Assembly (NCBI GenBank): GCA_021292105.1
Contig: CM037870.1
Coordinates: 13,115,234 to 13,179,233, forward strand
Direction: 5' to 3'
Length of the DNA stretch: 64,000 nucleotides
DNA from: Anadara kagoshimensis
Taxonomy: Eukaryota > Mollusca > Bivalvia > Arcoida > Arcidae
The notes under the pieces are model-generated. The model ran no database searches. It was not told the DNA's origin and saw nothing but the letters and a program-made list of their open reading frames with translations. How positions within the stretch are numbered: the stretch's first letter is position 1; every line of letters starts with the position of its first letter. Of this stretch, positions 35,515 through 48,700 are shown one piece after another. Made by a program: the position numbers and the translations under genes.

Positions 35515-36716
35515 TCAAAACGCCGAGCTATCCGCCTATAGGATTCAAAATTTAAAAGTATGTTATAAACATGTTTATAGTGAAAAAACCTAAAGCTACT
35601 ATCATTTTGTAAAAAGTTTATTTGGTAAAAATCTCAGTAAAATATTGCATTATATGTTTAACACATGAAATCTTTTAGCTTTGTCTCCGTATAACTCTAT
35701 ACAAACATGGAGTAAGGCAGTGAAAATCAACACGTTTTTTAATAAATATATATAGAGCGCATGCCTCTCCATTAAAGATATTTTGAATACAAAAACTACC
35801 TTATTTTATTGTTAGGTATGCAAAGTATGGTTAATGGAGAGATATGCGCTGATAGTGAATTTTGCAAAAATCGGTGTTTAGAGAGTTACCCCAATATAAC
35901 CTCTTACTATACTGTACTATACTCGTACTTGATATTAATAAACTCTCCTTGTCAACAATTGCCTGCGTGGTGTAGTGGATATATGTAGGGACTATTATGT
36001 CTTATGTTGTGGGTTCGTATACCCAAAATTACATTTTATTTTTATCTTAATTCATTTTTAATAAAATGTATATTTTACGGCTTTATTTCTTTCTTTTATC
36101 TTACTTTGTGTTAGAATTGAAATATTTATTTCTGCAACAAATAACAAAAAAGAAATAAAGACATGCACATACAAATATAAAATATAACATACAACGATAT
36201 TACAGTCCAGTTTCAGGCCACGTGTCATTTCCCGTATGTTTCCTGAACGATGAACACGTACTAGTAAATAAAATGCCAAAACATTAAATTGTTCAAAGTG
36301 CAATCTTCGCACGACAAAATGCTATAAATGAAAAGTCGGGGTGGGTATCATATGTGATAAATGTCACTAGCTGAGCAAGACTGAAGATCATGAGCCTGTG
36401 GTTCCTCCAATAGACTTGAAGTCTGAATGTATAGACCTACTCATTTTGAGTTGTGGCAAATCAAATGCCATTTGCTTTATTTTCAAAGAAAAAGTTCCCT
36501 TACGAAACTTGGCAAGAATAGATATTTTGTCAAATAAGGCACGTCATTATTAAAAGGGAAGGAAAAATGTTATTCATATGCAACGTATATATTTACACAT
36601 AGATTTATTTATATTTGGCCTCAAGTAATAACGCCTATAGAGGCTCGAAAAAGGTGTAACCTAGTTTCTTGCGTATTTATTCCTATAGACGGATAGCTCG
36701 GCGTTTTGGGAATCAT
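35515..36716. mobile_element. TIR element, about 1.2 kb
   Basis: Ends TCAAAACGCCGAGCTATCCG and CGGATAGCTCGGCGTTTTG are inverted copies, and pairing continues into CCTATAGG. A second inner palindrome (CCTCTCCATTAA near 35765 with TTAATGGAGAG near 35838) lies inside. No coding frame. Confidence 0.7.
35960..36034 (+). mobile_element. tRNA-like SINE head
   Basis: GCGTGGTGTAGTGGATAT and GTGGGTTCGTATACCC resemble A and B boxes of a Pol III promoter. The cloverleaf is imperfect, so this is a SINE remnant and not a working tRNA. Confidence 0.45.
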
Positions 36717-36790
36717 TCTTTAAAATCTCAATAGTTTTGGTAATTGTCAAGATATTCCTTGGTTAAGGAATGATTGTAAAACTGGGACCT

Positions 36791-37530
36791 GGATAAGGAA
36801 ACTGCAATGTAGTTCCTAATGATTTCACAGTGACATACATATGCAAATCTGTATGAAGTGGCGCTGAATTGATATAACTATTAAAGTACTCTCGAAACTA
36901 AAGATGATGACATGTATCAGATTTATTTATTTTTTTTTTTTGCTGAGAAGCTGGCCCAGTTTTTTAAGACTCTTTGAGCTTGACTAGTTGGTTAGTCAAA
37001 GGTTTAGGCGATATTTCTGAAATTGCATTATGCACACAGTCTTAATTATCAAATAGAACAGTTAAAGTCAGAACTGTATTTATATCTCAAATATGTTTAA
37101 ACTTTAACAAAACGAATTTTTGCTTATCATTTGGTTAATCTAACCGAGTTTTTAAACAACTGGCCTTGGCCAATTGAACAAGAACTAATTGTTGTAAACG
37201 AATCCCGATGAAAACTATGTAATGTGCTAATTGTTTTTAAAAATTTGTATTAAATAAAGTATTTAAAATTGGCACATGAACATAGAAAATTCAAAAACGA
37301 AAAGTGGCCATATATACAGATTGTGTTTTACACAACTGTTCTACAGAATGGTGCGAAATTGTTGCAGCATATGCCATTACAAAAGTGACTTCATCAAGGA
37401 ATAATGACAAATAAAAAATATCATTATCACAAAGAAATGTTTTCAGTCATTTTGCAGGAACAGTGCATTGTAAAGACACATTTTCATGTACCGTGAGTCA
37501 CGGAAATATGAAGGTTGGAAGACTAGTAGC
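36791..37530. other. Spacer with a foldback at 36950-37166
   Basis: GGCCCAGTTTTTTAAGACTC pairs with GAGTTTTTAAACAACTGGCC, marking a foldback of about 215 bp. The rest shows nothing recognisable. Confidence 0.5.
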
Positions 37531-37757
37531 ACACACACACGTGCACACACACATACACACACACACACACACACACTCTCTCTCTCTCTCTCTCTCCCTC
37601 TCTCAACATTCACTCAAATTCACAAATGATTGCAACAAAATCGCAAGCGGCAATGTTGTTTTGTGTATTTTCAGAACTGCGAATTTTGCAAAATCTAGGC
37701 TCATGTCATAGAACCTACTTTTATACAAATTACGGTGCTTCTCATTTGTAAAATGTG

Positions 37758-37791
<34 letters not shown>
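37531..37791. repeat. Microsatellites (CA)n/(CT)n and (TAA)n
   Basis: Interrupted CA then CT runs occupy 37531-37605, and TAA triplets occupy 37759-37791. Confidence 0.9.
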
Positions 37792-37792
<1 letters not shown>

Positions 37793-38296
37793 AAAAAGTT
37801 ATTTTGCAAGCAGTGTCTGTTCAAAAGCATTTAAAGCTATGGTAAAAATTTATGCAATGCTGTTCATGAGTGAAAACACTCTGCTCAAACACAGGTATAA
37901 TGCCATTTATAACATTTTCTCTTGGGGCAATAAAAACTTGATAGAGTAGCATATCCCTGAATGTAAAAACAATGAAATACATCACACACAAAATAATGGT
38001 TGGACAACAAAATGATGGAATGGATAAAAATAGATTGATTTGAAAAAATTATAATCGCAGGTAAAACTATAAAAAGGCAAATAGAAAAAATTATAAAAAT
38101 GAAAATAAAATTAACATCCCATTTCTTTTATAAAAATCTATCAACAAGATAAAGTTATATTGTTGTAACTAAAACATGGACATACAATATAAAATAAGAT
38201 AACTATGTCATGAACACTGACGGAAACTAGGATAAAATCCAAACTATAATAATTTAACACAATTCTAGATGGCACTATTATATTTATACTTTTACA
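37792..38296. other. No recognisable feature
   Basis: AT-rich spacer. Confidence 0.45.
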
Positions 38297-38513
38297 GTAC
38301 AGACCCATCGAAAGTTTAACACTGAGCTAACAAGAAGAAGTTGAAGCTCGGCTGCCGATTCACCGAGATATGGATAACTTATTGCTGAAAAATCTCTCGA
38401 GAGATAGATAGCAGCTTCCTAAAAGCTGACGAGATATAGCCAACAAGGGGGGGGGGCGAGATGAGCTGCCGATTTGTCAGCTTCTTGTTAAACTTTCGAC
38501 AGGTCTGTACTGT
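38297..38513. mobile_element. Foldback element, family B
   Basis: GACCCATCGAAAGTTTAACAC at the left pairs with GTTAAACTTTCGACAGGTCT at the right. The interior holds GATAGCAGCTTCCTAAAAGC and a G-run near 38450. Confidence 0.8.
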
Positions 38514-39140
38514 AGCTACTGTCATCATAATAAATACATTGTATATTCAGTTTGTTAAACTAATGCAATTAGCACCAATTATTTCTGAATGTTTTCAAAA
38601 ACAAAATAAAATGAACGAAAGCGAAGAATTAAGTCTATTTTGTTAAGTCCATTTTCTTGAAATAAGCTTCAAGCAGCCAATAGTCTTACAATCACTATCC
38701 TCCTAAAACCTTGTCCCTAATTTTATGGTTCTAGCAATAGTGACTGGTTATTTCAGTTACAACTGAGTAGAAAGGTTAAATTCTATGCTACTCATATTGT
38801 TTTGGAACATATCATACTAATTTTCTTTCAAATGTTCGCACTACATGTTGTTGTTAAAGAATTGAAAAAAATAATAATAATAAAGTAGAATTTTTTTCTC
38901 CCTTGAACCATTTGCATTGCTTTTAATTTAGACAACACACCAATGAAAGTATCTAATCTTAAAACACATATATACATATGTTTTCATCATTTAAAATACA
39001 TGTATTTCACCTCTCCATAGAAATGAAAAATTCCTGTGACGTATACCCAATTCAATTCACTCACACTTCATCATAGAACAAATTTGATTCCAAAAGACAC
39101 GTTTGATTTTGAATTATTTTTCTCTTGTAGTGGTACATAT
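38514..39140. other. No recognisable feature
   Basis: AT-rich sequence between two foldback B copies, downstream of the minus-strand tetraspan gene. Confidence 0.45.
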
Positions 39141-39522
39141 AGTACAGACCTGTCGACAGTTTAACAAAGAAGTCAAAGCTAAGCTGTCAAGTGGCTTAGA
39201 TATGGAACGCTAGTTTCCTAAAACTCCCGAGAGATAGGTGATAGATAAAATCTGTCGAGATATAGCTAACGAGGGGTTGAGATTATCATGAGCTGTCGAT
39301 TTGACACTGAATTCATTAGTTTAGAGAGTAAACTTTCGACAAGCATGCACAGTATAAACCTGTGGAAAGTTTAACACTAAGCTAGTGTCAAATTGGCAGC
39401 TCATATAGGACACTCTTTGCATATATCTTGGCAGCTTTCTGATCAAACTATCTATAGCTAAGAATGTTTTGACACCTTTTTGTCATCACAATGTTTAAAC
39501 TTTCGACAGGTCTGTACTGTAT
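39141..39522. mobile_element. Two adjacent foldback B copies
   Basis: 39141-39354 (ACCTGTCGACAGTTTAACAA to TAAACTTTCGACAAGCATG) and 39355-39522 (ACCTGTGGAAAGTTTAACAC to TAAACTTTCGACAGGTCTG) lie head to tail. They end about 40 bp beyond the tetraspan stop codon, so they probably lie in its 3' UTR. Confidence 0.78.
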
Positions 39523-39560
39523 ATTTTCATCACCATTTGCTTCGTGTTTGTATTCCATTT

Positions 39561-39799
39561 CTAGTCATTGATAGCATCTTCGATAGAATCGTGATTGTAA
39601 TAACATGTCTTCTCTCTGTACATGACTTCCTCAGTTCCGCGATCACAGTAAAGCAGAATAGCTGATACAAGCATGAACACCGCCGCTGCCCATCCAATCC
39701 CATAAGCCCATTCAATCTCCCAGTCGACGATTTCCTGGCGTCTGATCTCCTCAATATACTTTACAGGAAACACAACAAGGCTAATTATTTCTGGAATTG
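39561..39799 (-). CDS. TMEM47: TMEM47-like exon 4
   Basis: Acceptor TTTTTACAG. Encodes the end of TM3, VKYIEEIRRQE, the second loop, TM4 and the 27-residue tail to TAG at 39563-39561. Confidence 0.9.
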
Positions 39800-42700
39800 C
39801 TGTAAAAAGGATTAAGAAAAATAACGGAATAGAAACAAATCCATAAGGTCTACATTGTCAGTAATGAAAGGAAAATATAACAGACAGGCGAATTTAAGAT
39901 GCATTATACAAGAGATTAAATGTATTTTACAAAAAATTGCTGATGGATTTCAAAGACATAACTACAAAATTGCCAGCAGCAGTATAACTCTGCAATATGA
40001 GTAGAGTCTTATATAAAGCGTTTCTAATTATTAAAGCCACACAAACACACACATGACAAAGTAATAACTAAAACTTCTCTTTACAGCCAAATACCCTGAC
40101 TAAAATTTGACTTAGTGGCCTTGACCTTTGATTATGACCTACATACCAAAATGAAATTTGGTACGCGATAAATCGTCTTATTTAACCCAATTTGACAGTT
40201 ATCAAATGTTTTACTTTGCTTTGGGATTGTGATTTGAACGTGGATTGGTATATCTGTTTTTGATTAGATATACATTTGTACCACGTTTGGTTAAACTCAA
40301 TCCATAGATGTGAAAGTTATGGAGTAGACACGATTTTAACATGGACAGACATATATATCCCTTCCCTTTTCTAATCAAAAACAAACGTACTAATCCATGT
40401 CCGAACTAAGTGAACTAAATATACTGGGTGGATATATCTGCTATCAGATAGTAAGAAAATTGATAAGTACAAGGTATTGTTGAAAGGTTAATGAAAAAAA
40501 GAAACCGGAGTAATGTTTATATCAATTAGTGTCCTTCCTGTAGCCCTATGATATTTTATGGTATGTGAAATATAATCTCAATCATCGTCAGCTGTTGGAA
40601 ATCAAAATCATCATACGGAGGTTAATTTGCAAAACAATAATATCGATTACAGGGAAACAACATTGACCTGTCCGCTTCACTTTTCACTTTTGCTAGGAGG
40701 ATCCACCCAATATATAGACAAGGTTAGTGTCATCATATAATTTTTTTAATTTTCTGAATGAAATATTAAAAAAATTATATGACATTAGGATCAGCAGTTA
40801 GCATCAATTGTACATACACAATTCACGGACTTGAACCTTTAGCACCTAACTTTAGGTTAATGTTTACCTTACTGGCTTAGCTTCTTTTTTCCTTACTATC
40901 TTGACTTCTCAGTCATTAATTCCACATATGGATATGAATATGTTTCAAATCATCGTGTCCCTATGATGTAGAAATAAATGTCTAGTGTTCCCTATACATG
41001 AATGCAATGGCCCATAATAAATATAAAATAAAAGGTCAAGCTGACAGGTCAATGTTGTTTGCCTTACACTCTCAGACTTACCCGCTAAAACCATGGTAAT
41101 CATTGAAAGTAGATAATATTTATATTTAAATCGGAAATTGGCAGTTTGTAAACCAATGGTTGCAAATGTAACTCCAACAAAACAGGTTAATAATGACAAT
41201 ATACACAGGAATCGACAGCCTATCAACCAATCTGAAATAGTAAACATAGAACATTTATAGTGAGCGACCTATACACAGGAATCGACAGCCTATCAACCGA
41301 TATTAAATAGTGAAAATAGAACATTTATAGTGAGCGACCTATACATAGGAATCGACAGCCTATCAACCGATCTTAAATAGTGAAAATACAACATTTATTG
41401 TGAGCGACCTATACACAGGAATCGATATCCTATCAACCAATTTGAAATAGTGAAAATAAAACATTTATATAGTGAGCGACAATATACACTGAAATCAACA
41501 ACCTATCAACCAATCTGAAATAGTAAAAATAGAACATTTATAGTGAGCAACCTATACATAGGAATCGACAGCATATCTGATGAAAATAGAACATTTATAG
41601 TGGGCGAGCATATACACATAGAAATCGACAGCCTATCAGCCAATCTGAAATAGTGAAAATGGAACATTTATAGTGATAACGATATACACAGGAATCGACA
41701 GCCTAACAGCCAAGCTGAAAAGTGAAAATAGAACATTTATATAGTGAGCGACCATATACAGAAATGGACAACCAATTCAACAATTGTGAAAATTGAACAC
41801 AGAATATTTATAGTGATGATAAAACAGTAACAAAATAGCGGTTTAAGACTTGTAATGGAAGGCCCCAGTTTCACAATTATTCCTAAACTAAGATTTTCCT
41901 TAACGTAAATCGTGTTAATGTTTAAGATATCCGGAAAATGTAAGTGTTGGTTTGAAGATGTCTTCGAACTTACAACATTTGAAATTCTTTTTATTAATTT
42001 TTTTTATTTAAATTAAAAAAAATACCAAAATGATAAATTATTTTAAGTTGCCTTAAAATATTGCGAGTCACATATGTGTGACGTCATAAAAGTAACAGGA
42101 ATATATCTTACACGGCTGGCAATACTTGTAGTAATAGTGATGCTGTAACGGCGTATGATATGATGAATGTAGAAGAAAAAACCGGCATAATATTGGTATG
42201 TTTTGGATAAACGAAATGGGAGTTTTCTATTCTTAGGGCTTGTTCTCAGTTCATTGCCCTCGAGAAAATGTGTGGTGCCATTGCCATTTCATGAGGGATA
42301 AGTTTGTTTACCTCTTGAATTATTTGTGTCACATTCAACCTCGTTTTCGCCAATGTAAAAACAAATTTGCCATAATCCCTCTCTTGTATCATTGGCCTTC
42401 AGCCAGGCGCTAGCGACGATGGACAATCCATTGAAAAATATTGCAATGACTCCACACAGCACAGCGATCACCTATAAATAAATATACAATTTAATAAATG
42501 AACTGTCTACAAGAAGATGATATAGTCAACCAAAGGTATGTATGACCATTTTAATGGCCTAGATTCGTATGTCACAATTTGTTGGTGTCCTAGAGCCTAA
42601 TGCAAACAGTGCCTTTGTTTGAATCTCAATTGGACAGATCTTTGAGAAAGTTTTTTGTAGATTTTTTGACGAAGATAGGTGGTTTTCCGGGTCACTCCAG

Positions 42701-45700
42701 TCCCCTCGACCATTCCCGAAATGACTGCATTGACATAAGTGAAATTATCTTGACCTGGATGTAAAACACCATGACCTCATTCCACCATCCCAGAAATGAC
42801 CACCTGGATATAGGAAAATAAATCTTGACTGGGGCGTAATCCGATATTTACCCATTGTTCGCCATCCTATACAAAAATGGTATACAGGATACATTTATGT
42901 AATTGAATGATTACTTTTTAATCCATAGGGAATGGGAAATTCACTAGAGTGTTGAAAACTCCATTTTCATCAAAACGGTCCTTCTAAAACGCCAAACAAC
43001 AATATGTACAAGCAATTGATTATGAGTATTTGAGTAAATTTTTACACGTATATGTACTTGGATTACATGTACTGGTCCCGGTTTCACAATCATTTCTTAA
43101 CTTAAGATTTTCCTTAACTTAAATCTGGCAAATTAAGAACCTTTATAATTTTGTTAACTGTTCAGATATTAGGATATTTAAGGTGTCGTTTTAAAGATTC
43201 TATCAAGCTAATGACATCTGCATTTAGTTTTTACAAAAATATTTATTTGTAGTTCAAAACATAGCTTGCCAAAATTTGCTGAATTTAAGTTAAGGAAAAT
43301 CTTAGTTAAGGAATGATTGTGAAACTGGGGCCAGGTGCGTTCCACGACCACGCATAAAGCACTATTAAGCTAGTTTTTACATAATGTCACTCCAAATAAT
43401 CCAAAATGGAAGTCAACAACCTTAGACATATCTAAAAAACTTTATTGGTATGAATAGTTCAAGTGTAGCGAGTTGTCTTGGTGTTCATCTAGTAAAGTAT
43501 AAGAAAACAATGTATGTTTTTATGTATTTGGCATTGATATATGTAGATCAGTTGGGTGGTAATCATAAATAACTGCCTTGTTTTTTCTTGTGTTATTGAT
43601 AGTGACCGAAATACAGACATATGTACATAATATATGTATTTATAGTATGCAGACGTAAGAAAAGTAAACACGTATACAAATAAGCATTGTCTTCAACATT
43701 TTAAAATCCTGTATCTCAAGAAATCAAGATTATTTTTCAATTTAGTATTTTAACTCATTAACCATGAAAACTGTGTGTTCAGTATCCTACTTAAGGCATA
43801 AAAAGGTTATTTAAAGAGTAAAATAAAGGGGTTTGGATGTTTTACGGGATCTGGACCAGCAATAATGCCTTATTTGAAGGCATTGAAGCAAATGTCGGCA
43901 AAAAGAAGCCACAATAACATATATCAGTAGTTTGTTATTGCCATTTTCTTTTAAACTGCTAAAAGAATGAACAGTCGAAGAATTGCTATCATTTTATTGC
44001 TCAGAAGTTAGAATTAGCAAAGGTATGGAGAGACAGAATAGACTTTTAAAGAAGAATAAAACTGTTTGTGTCTCTCATGAAAAGTTGCATGTTTGAATAC
44101 TTGGTCCCGGTTTCACACTGCAGATTCCTTACCTAAGATTTTTGCTTAACCTAAATCTGGCAAATTTCAATTCTTTATAATTTTGTTAATTTTTAAAACA
44201 TTTGGGAATTTAAGGCCACATTTAGATAACAAGAGGCCCATGGGCCTTAACGCTCACCTGTGACCTTTGAACCCATGAGCTTCATTCAAATATCAAAATG
44301 ATAATTCGGCCAATATTCTAATATACATCCCTATACAAAAAGTTTATAGTTTTTGAGATAAATAATCATCTCAGTACTTGTTTGTATCTGTGATCTTGAC
44401 ATTTGAACCCATGCTCTTCATTCATCTATCAAAATGACCACTGTGCCCGTACTAACAATATTCTAATATACATGCCTATACAAAAAGTTAATAGTTTTTA
44501 AGATAATTAACCATTTAGGTATTCATTCGCATCTGTGACCTTGACCTTTAAACCCATGAGCTTCATTCATATATCAAAATGATCATTAGGATAATACCTA
44601 AATAGTCTAATATACATGCCTATACAAAAAGTTCATAGTTTTTGAGATAAATAATCATTTCAGATCTTGTTCACATCTGTGACCTTGACCTTTGAACCCA
44701 TAACCTTCATTCATATATCAAAATGGTTGTTAGGCTAATACCTACAATATTCTAATATACATGCATATCCAAAAAGTTAACAGTTTTCAAGATAAATAAC
44801 CATTCAGGTATTCATTCACATCTGTGACCTTGACCTTTGAACCTATGACCTTCATTCATATATCAAAATGATCGTTAGGATAATACCTAAAATATTCTAA
44901 TATACATGCATATCCAAAAAGTTAACAGTTTTCAAGATAAATAACCATTCAGGTATTCATTCACATCTGTGACCTTGACCTTTGAACCTATGACCTTCAT
45001 TCATATATCAAAATGATCGTTAGGATAATACCTAAAATATTCTAATATACATGCATATCCAAAAAGTTAACAGTTTTCAAGATAAATAACCATTCAGGTA
45101 TTCATTCACATCTGTGACCTTGACCTTTGAACCTATGACCTTCATTCATATATCAAAATGATCGTTAGGATAATACCTAAAATATTCTAATATACATGCC
45201 TATACAAAAAGTTAATAGTTTTCAAGATATATTGACAAATACATAATTTTTAGCAATTTCCCCACTCAGCACCTTACCATTTCCCCATTTTGAGCCCCAT
45301 GGCTACCATTTGTGCAAATCTGAAACTAGATGACCTAAGGATGTTATATATGAAATAAATAAGGTATATGTCTTGTAGATTCAGAGGAGAAGATTTTTAA
45401 AGTTTTTCACTATTTCCCCCCTTATGGGGCCCCAAGGGGACATAACTCCTTCATTTGTGCAAATCTGAGAGGGCTTCACCCAGGCATGATGGTTACCAAG
45501 TTTCATTAAATTTGGCCCAGTGGTTTTGGAGGAGAAGATTAAAATGTAAAAAGTTTACGCACGACGGACGACGCACGACGGACGAAGATGGATAGCAATA
45601 GCTCATCTGAGCTTTCAGCTCAGGTGAGCTAAAAATATATAAAATATATAGTTTTGGCAAAAATATTTATTATAAGTTAACAAAGGAGATTATAACCCAA

Positions 45701-48700
45701 ATTTCCTTAAGTTAAGTAAAATCTTAACTAAGGGTGATTGTGAAACGGGGTCTGGTTTTATAATGTGGTCGACAATACGCTTGTGGAGAAGAACCATACT
45801 GGACAAATTCGAGGTATTCATCTAATAGGTCACTATAAGCTCTTTAGAGTACACAAGTGCATTCCATGACAAAGAACTAGAAGTTCTATAGCAGTATATA
45901 CATCTGAACACCTCAGTATACGCTACAAGTAATTATAAGGCATAATAGATCAAAGATCACAAAATACGTTTAGACTAAACAAAATGTAAACCCTATTACT
46001 CTGATGGGATCAACGGAATATTTCACTAAATATGAAATATGATAAGATAAACAAGAAGTCCATGGGTGTTTATCCTCACTGAAAATATGACCCATGTCTT
46101 TTGAAGAAATTCAATAGACATTTAACCGTCAAATGTTTCGTACTTCGGGTCCAACAGCCGAGATAGTAACATTTTATGTATCGCTTGTCCTACGAATGCT
46201 ACGTCAAAACTATCTAAGGACTAGCATGCTAATAAATGTTTACAATAGCACAAAAATTAAACTGCCATAACTATTAGGAAAATTATCATCAGCTAGGGTT
46301 TATAATGTAATGCGCATCCCATCAATGTTTATGCGTTGCACCAAGTTTCGCTTAGCTTTGAATAAGCTACTGGCTCCGCACTTGTCTGGACGGAAGGAAG
46401 TTCAATTTTAATAAAAAAAAAAAACTAGGTTTTCGATTAAAACAAGAAGGATATGAATTTTAACTTCCGACCTATTTGTTACACATTTATGATATAAATA
46501 ACAACATGATTAAATTTGTTTTTTTATTAAGAAAATCGAATTGTGGGCTAGCGGTTTTTGTTTTATGAAATTGCGGACTGGAATTGTGGGCTAGCTTCAC
46601 ACCAGTGTTAAAATATGAAAGTAGCACATGACATGCACCGTTATGTTCAATATATGACTGACAGCGCTTTGTTATATGCTGCTGAGAAATTGTGATAATA
46701 CATGTAATATCAAAGTAATACAAGTTGTACAGTCTGCACTTACACTTAAGTTATTTATCATTACGCAATATTGAATGAGTTGCATCTATAACATATAGAC
46801 GATTTATATTTAGAAGATAAGAAGAATTATATGAGTGTTTATTGGTTGTCATTAAGTAATGCTCGTGTTGTAGCTTTCATGGGGCTTCATTATAAATGAA
46901 ACACATCTCTCAAATATCAATCAGAATTAAATCTTACGTAATCTACAGATCAAATATAATCATAACACTATAATACATTGAATAATACAGTAAGACATCG
47001 TTATTATGCCCTTCGATAATTTTGACACCACTTTACTTATTGCCGAGCCCTGGTAAAACTTTGATTTAATGCCCCTCGATAACGCGGTCACCTCACTTAT
47101 CGCCACAATACAGTCAAATCTGTCTTGAACTTCTAAAACGGCAATTAACAATATGTACAAGCATTCGATTATATGAGTATTTGAGTAATTGTTTTTTACC
47201 CTTATATGTACTTGGATTACAGGTGCGTTCTACAACCATGCATAAACCACTATTAAACCTGTTTTATATAATTTTACTCAACATTACCAAAATGAACGTC
47301 AACAACTCTTAAGAAAACTTTATTTGTATAAATAGTTGAAGTGTAACTAGTGACCTTAATGTTCATCTAGAACAGATATCTAGTATATTTTTGCATGTTT
47401 TTGTATTTGGCATTGTTATCTGTAGATCAGCGTTATTGGTATAAATAGTTCAAGTGTAGCTAGGGACCTTAATGTTCATCTAGAACAGATAGCTCTAGTA
47501 TATTTTTGCATGTTTTTTGTACTTATCAATGTTATCTGTAGATCAGTTAGATGGTAACCATAAATAACTGCCTTGTTGTTTTTTTCTTGTGTTATTTATA
47601 GTGACCGAAATACAGACAAGTATACAATAAACAGTGTCTTAAAATCCTAAAACATCATACTATACTACTAGTATGTCCACCATTCACGATTTCTTAAATT
47701 CGGAATATTGTAACTTGACCAGATAATGTATTATCCATGAAATTCCTATTATGCAGGAGACCACTGCGGTAGCTCAGTTGGTAGAGTGCTCGCTCCGTCA
47801 GTGGAAGGTCGTGGGTTCGAACCCCGACCGGGTCTGACTCAAGACGTTAAAGTGGGTAGTGACTGTTCTTTCACCAAACACTCTGCATTACAAAATGAAA
47901 GTCACGTTACTTAAAATAAACGAGGTCCCGTGTCACGGCAGATGTCAAGGCAGATGTGGCACGATAAAGAACCCTGCTGTATAATGTCATCAGCGCGACG
48001 CACAGGCAAAATCCTTGCACCTTCACCTATAGCTTACAATGTCTCGATATAAGTGAAATATTAGTGACTGGGACGTTAAATGCCATTACTTAATTTCTAT
48101 TATGCAGGAGCCAAAAAAGTCAAGCGTAAACTAAAGATATAAAGTTTTAGATGAAAATAATGTTCGACCTAGAGTGTTTATAAATACAGGATATGAGCAA
48201 TCGAGAAATTCCTATTTGAGAGAAAACAAATAACGTGCATGTTTGTTATTTTGCCATATATTGCTTAAGGGATAAACAGCCGAGCGTGGCTTATTCTAGA
48301 AGTGGACCATTGCTCCCTTATTTTGACAATTTATTCCATTATTAAGACCTTTGTGTCACATTTAACATTACAAATGAATGCAAAATTATTTATGTCATGG
48401 AGTTTTAGACGAAAGTTAATGAAAACAACTAAAAACCCTAGATTTAACAGTGACCAAAGAACTGCTATCATTTTATTGTTCATAAGGTTAATTGTAGGCA
48501 GATGTTATATCTACAAAGTACCTTGCAATTCTTTGTTTTATGCTGCTAAGAAGTTGTGGTAATACGTCATGTAATATCTAAGTACGAGTTGTACAGAAAT
48601 GATACAAGTCTGCACTAACACTTACATAAAGTTATTTATCATTACGCAATATTGAACACAGTTACATCTATGAAGGAGATTTATATATAAAAGATAAGAA

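Larger units (their letters stand above)
35242..36790. mobile_element. Foldback A copy interrupted by another element
   Basis: The left arm (CCAGTTTCACAATTATTTCT) and right arm (TTAAGGAATGATTGTAAAAC) are family A ends, separated by about 1.5 kb instead of the usual 0.26 kb. The excess is mostly the TIR element at 35515-36716. Confidence 0.6.
44103..45752. mobile_element. Foldback A copy interrupted by a 1.4-kb element
   Basis: The left half (GTCCCGGTTTCACACTGC to TTTAAGGCCACATTTAGAT) and right half (AAAATCTTAACTAAGG to GGTGATTGTGAAACGGGG) are family A. The insert occupies about 44227-45631. Confidence 0.78.

Noticed and set aside
35960-36034. Functional tRNA gene
   Set aside because: A/B-box-like segments are present, but the acceptor and anticodon stems do not pair properly; better read as a SINE head.
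39360-39522. MicroRNA precursor
   Set aside because: The inverted repeat belongs to foldback family B with about ten copies in the window, so pairing reflects the element's ends.
44258-45240. Coding repeat protein in the 145-bp array
   Set aside because: All frames contain stops in each unit; it is a noncoding minisatellite.
47761-47835. Functional tRNA gene at the SINE-1 head
   Set aside because: The head continues into the shared SINE-1 body found in six other places, and its stems are imperfect.
48302-48562. 86-codon plus-strand frame
   Set aside because: No motif; its end lies in a duplicated noncoding segment whose other copy does not keep the frame.
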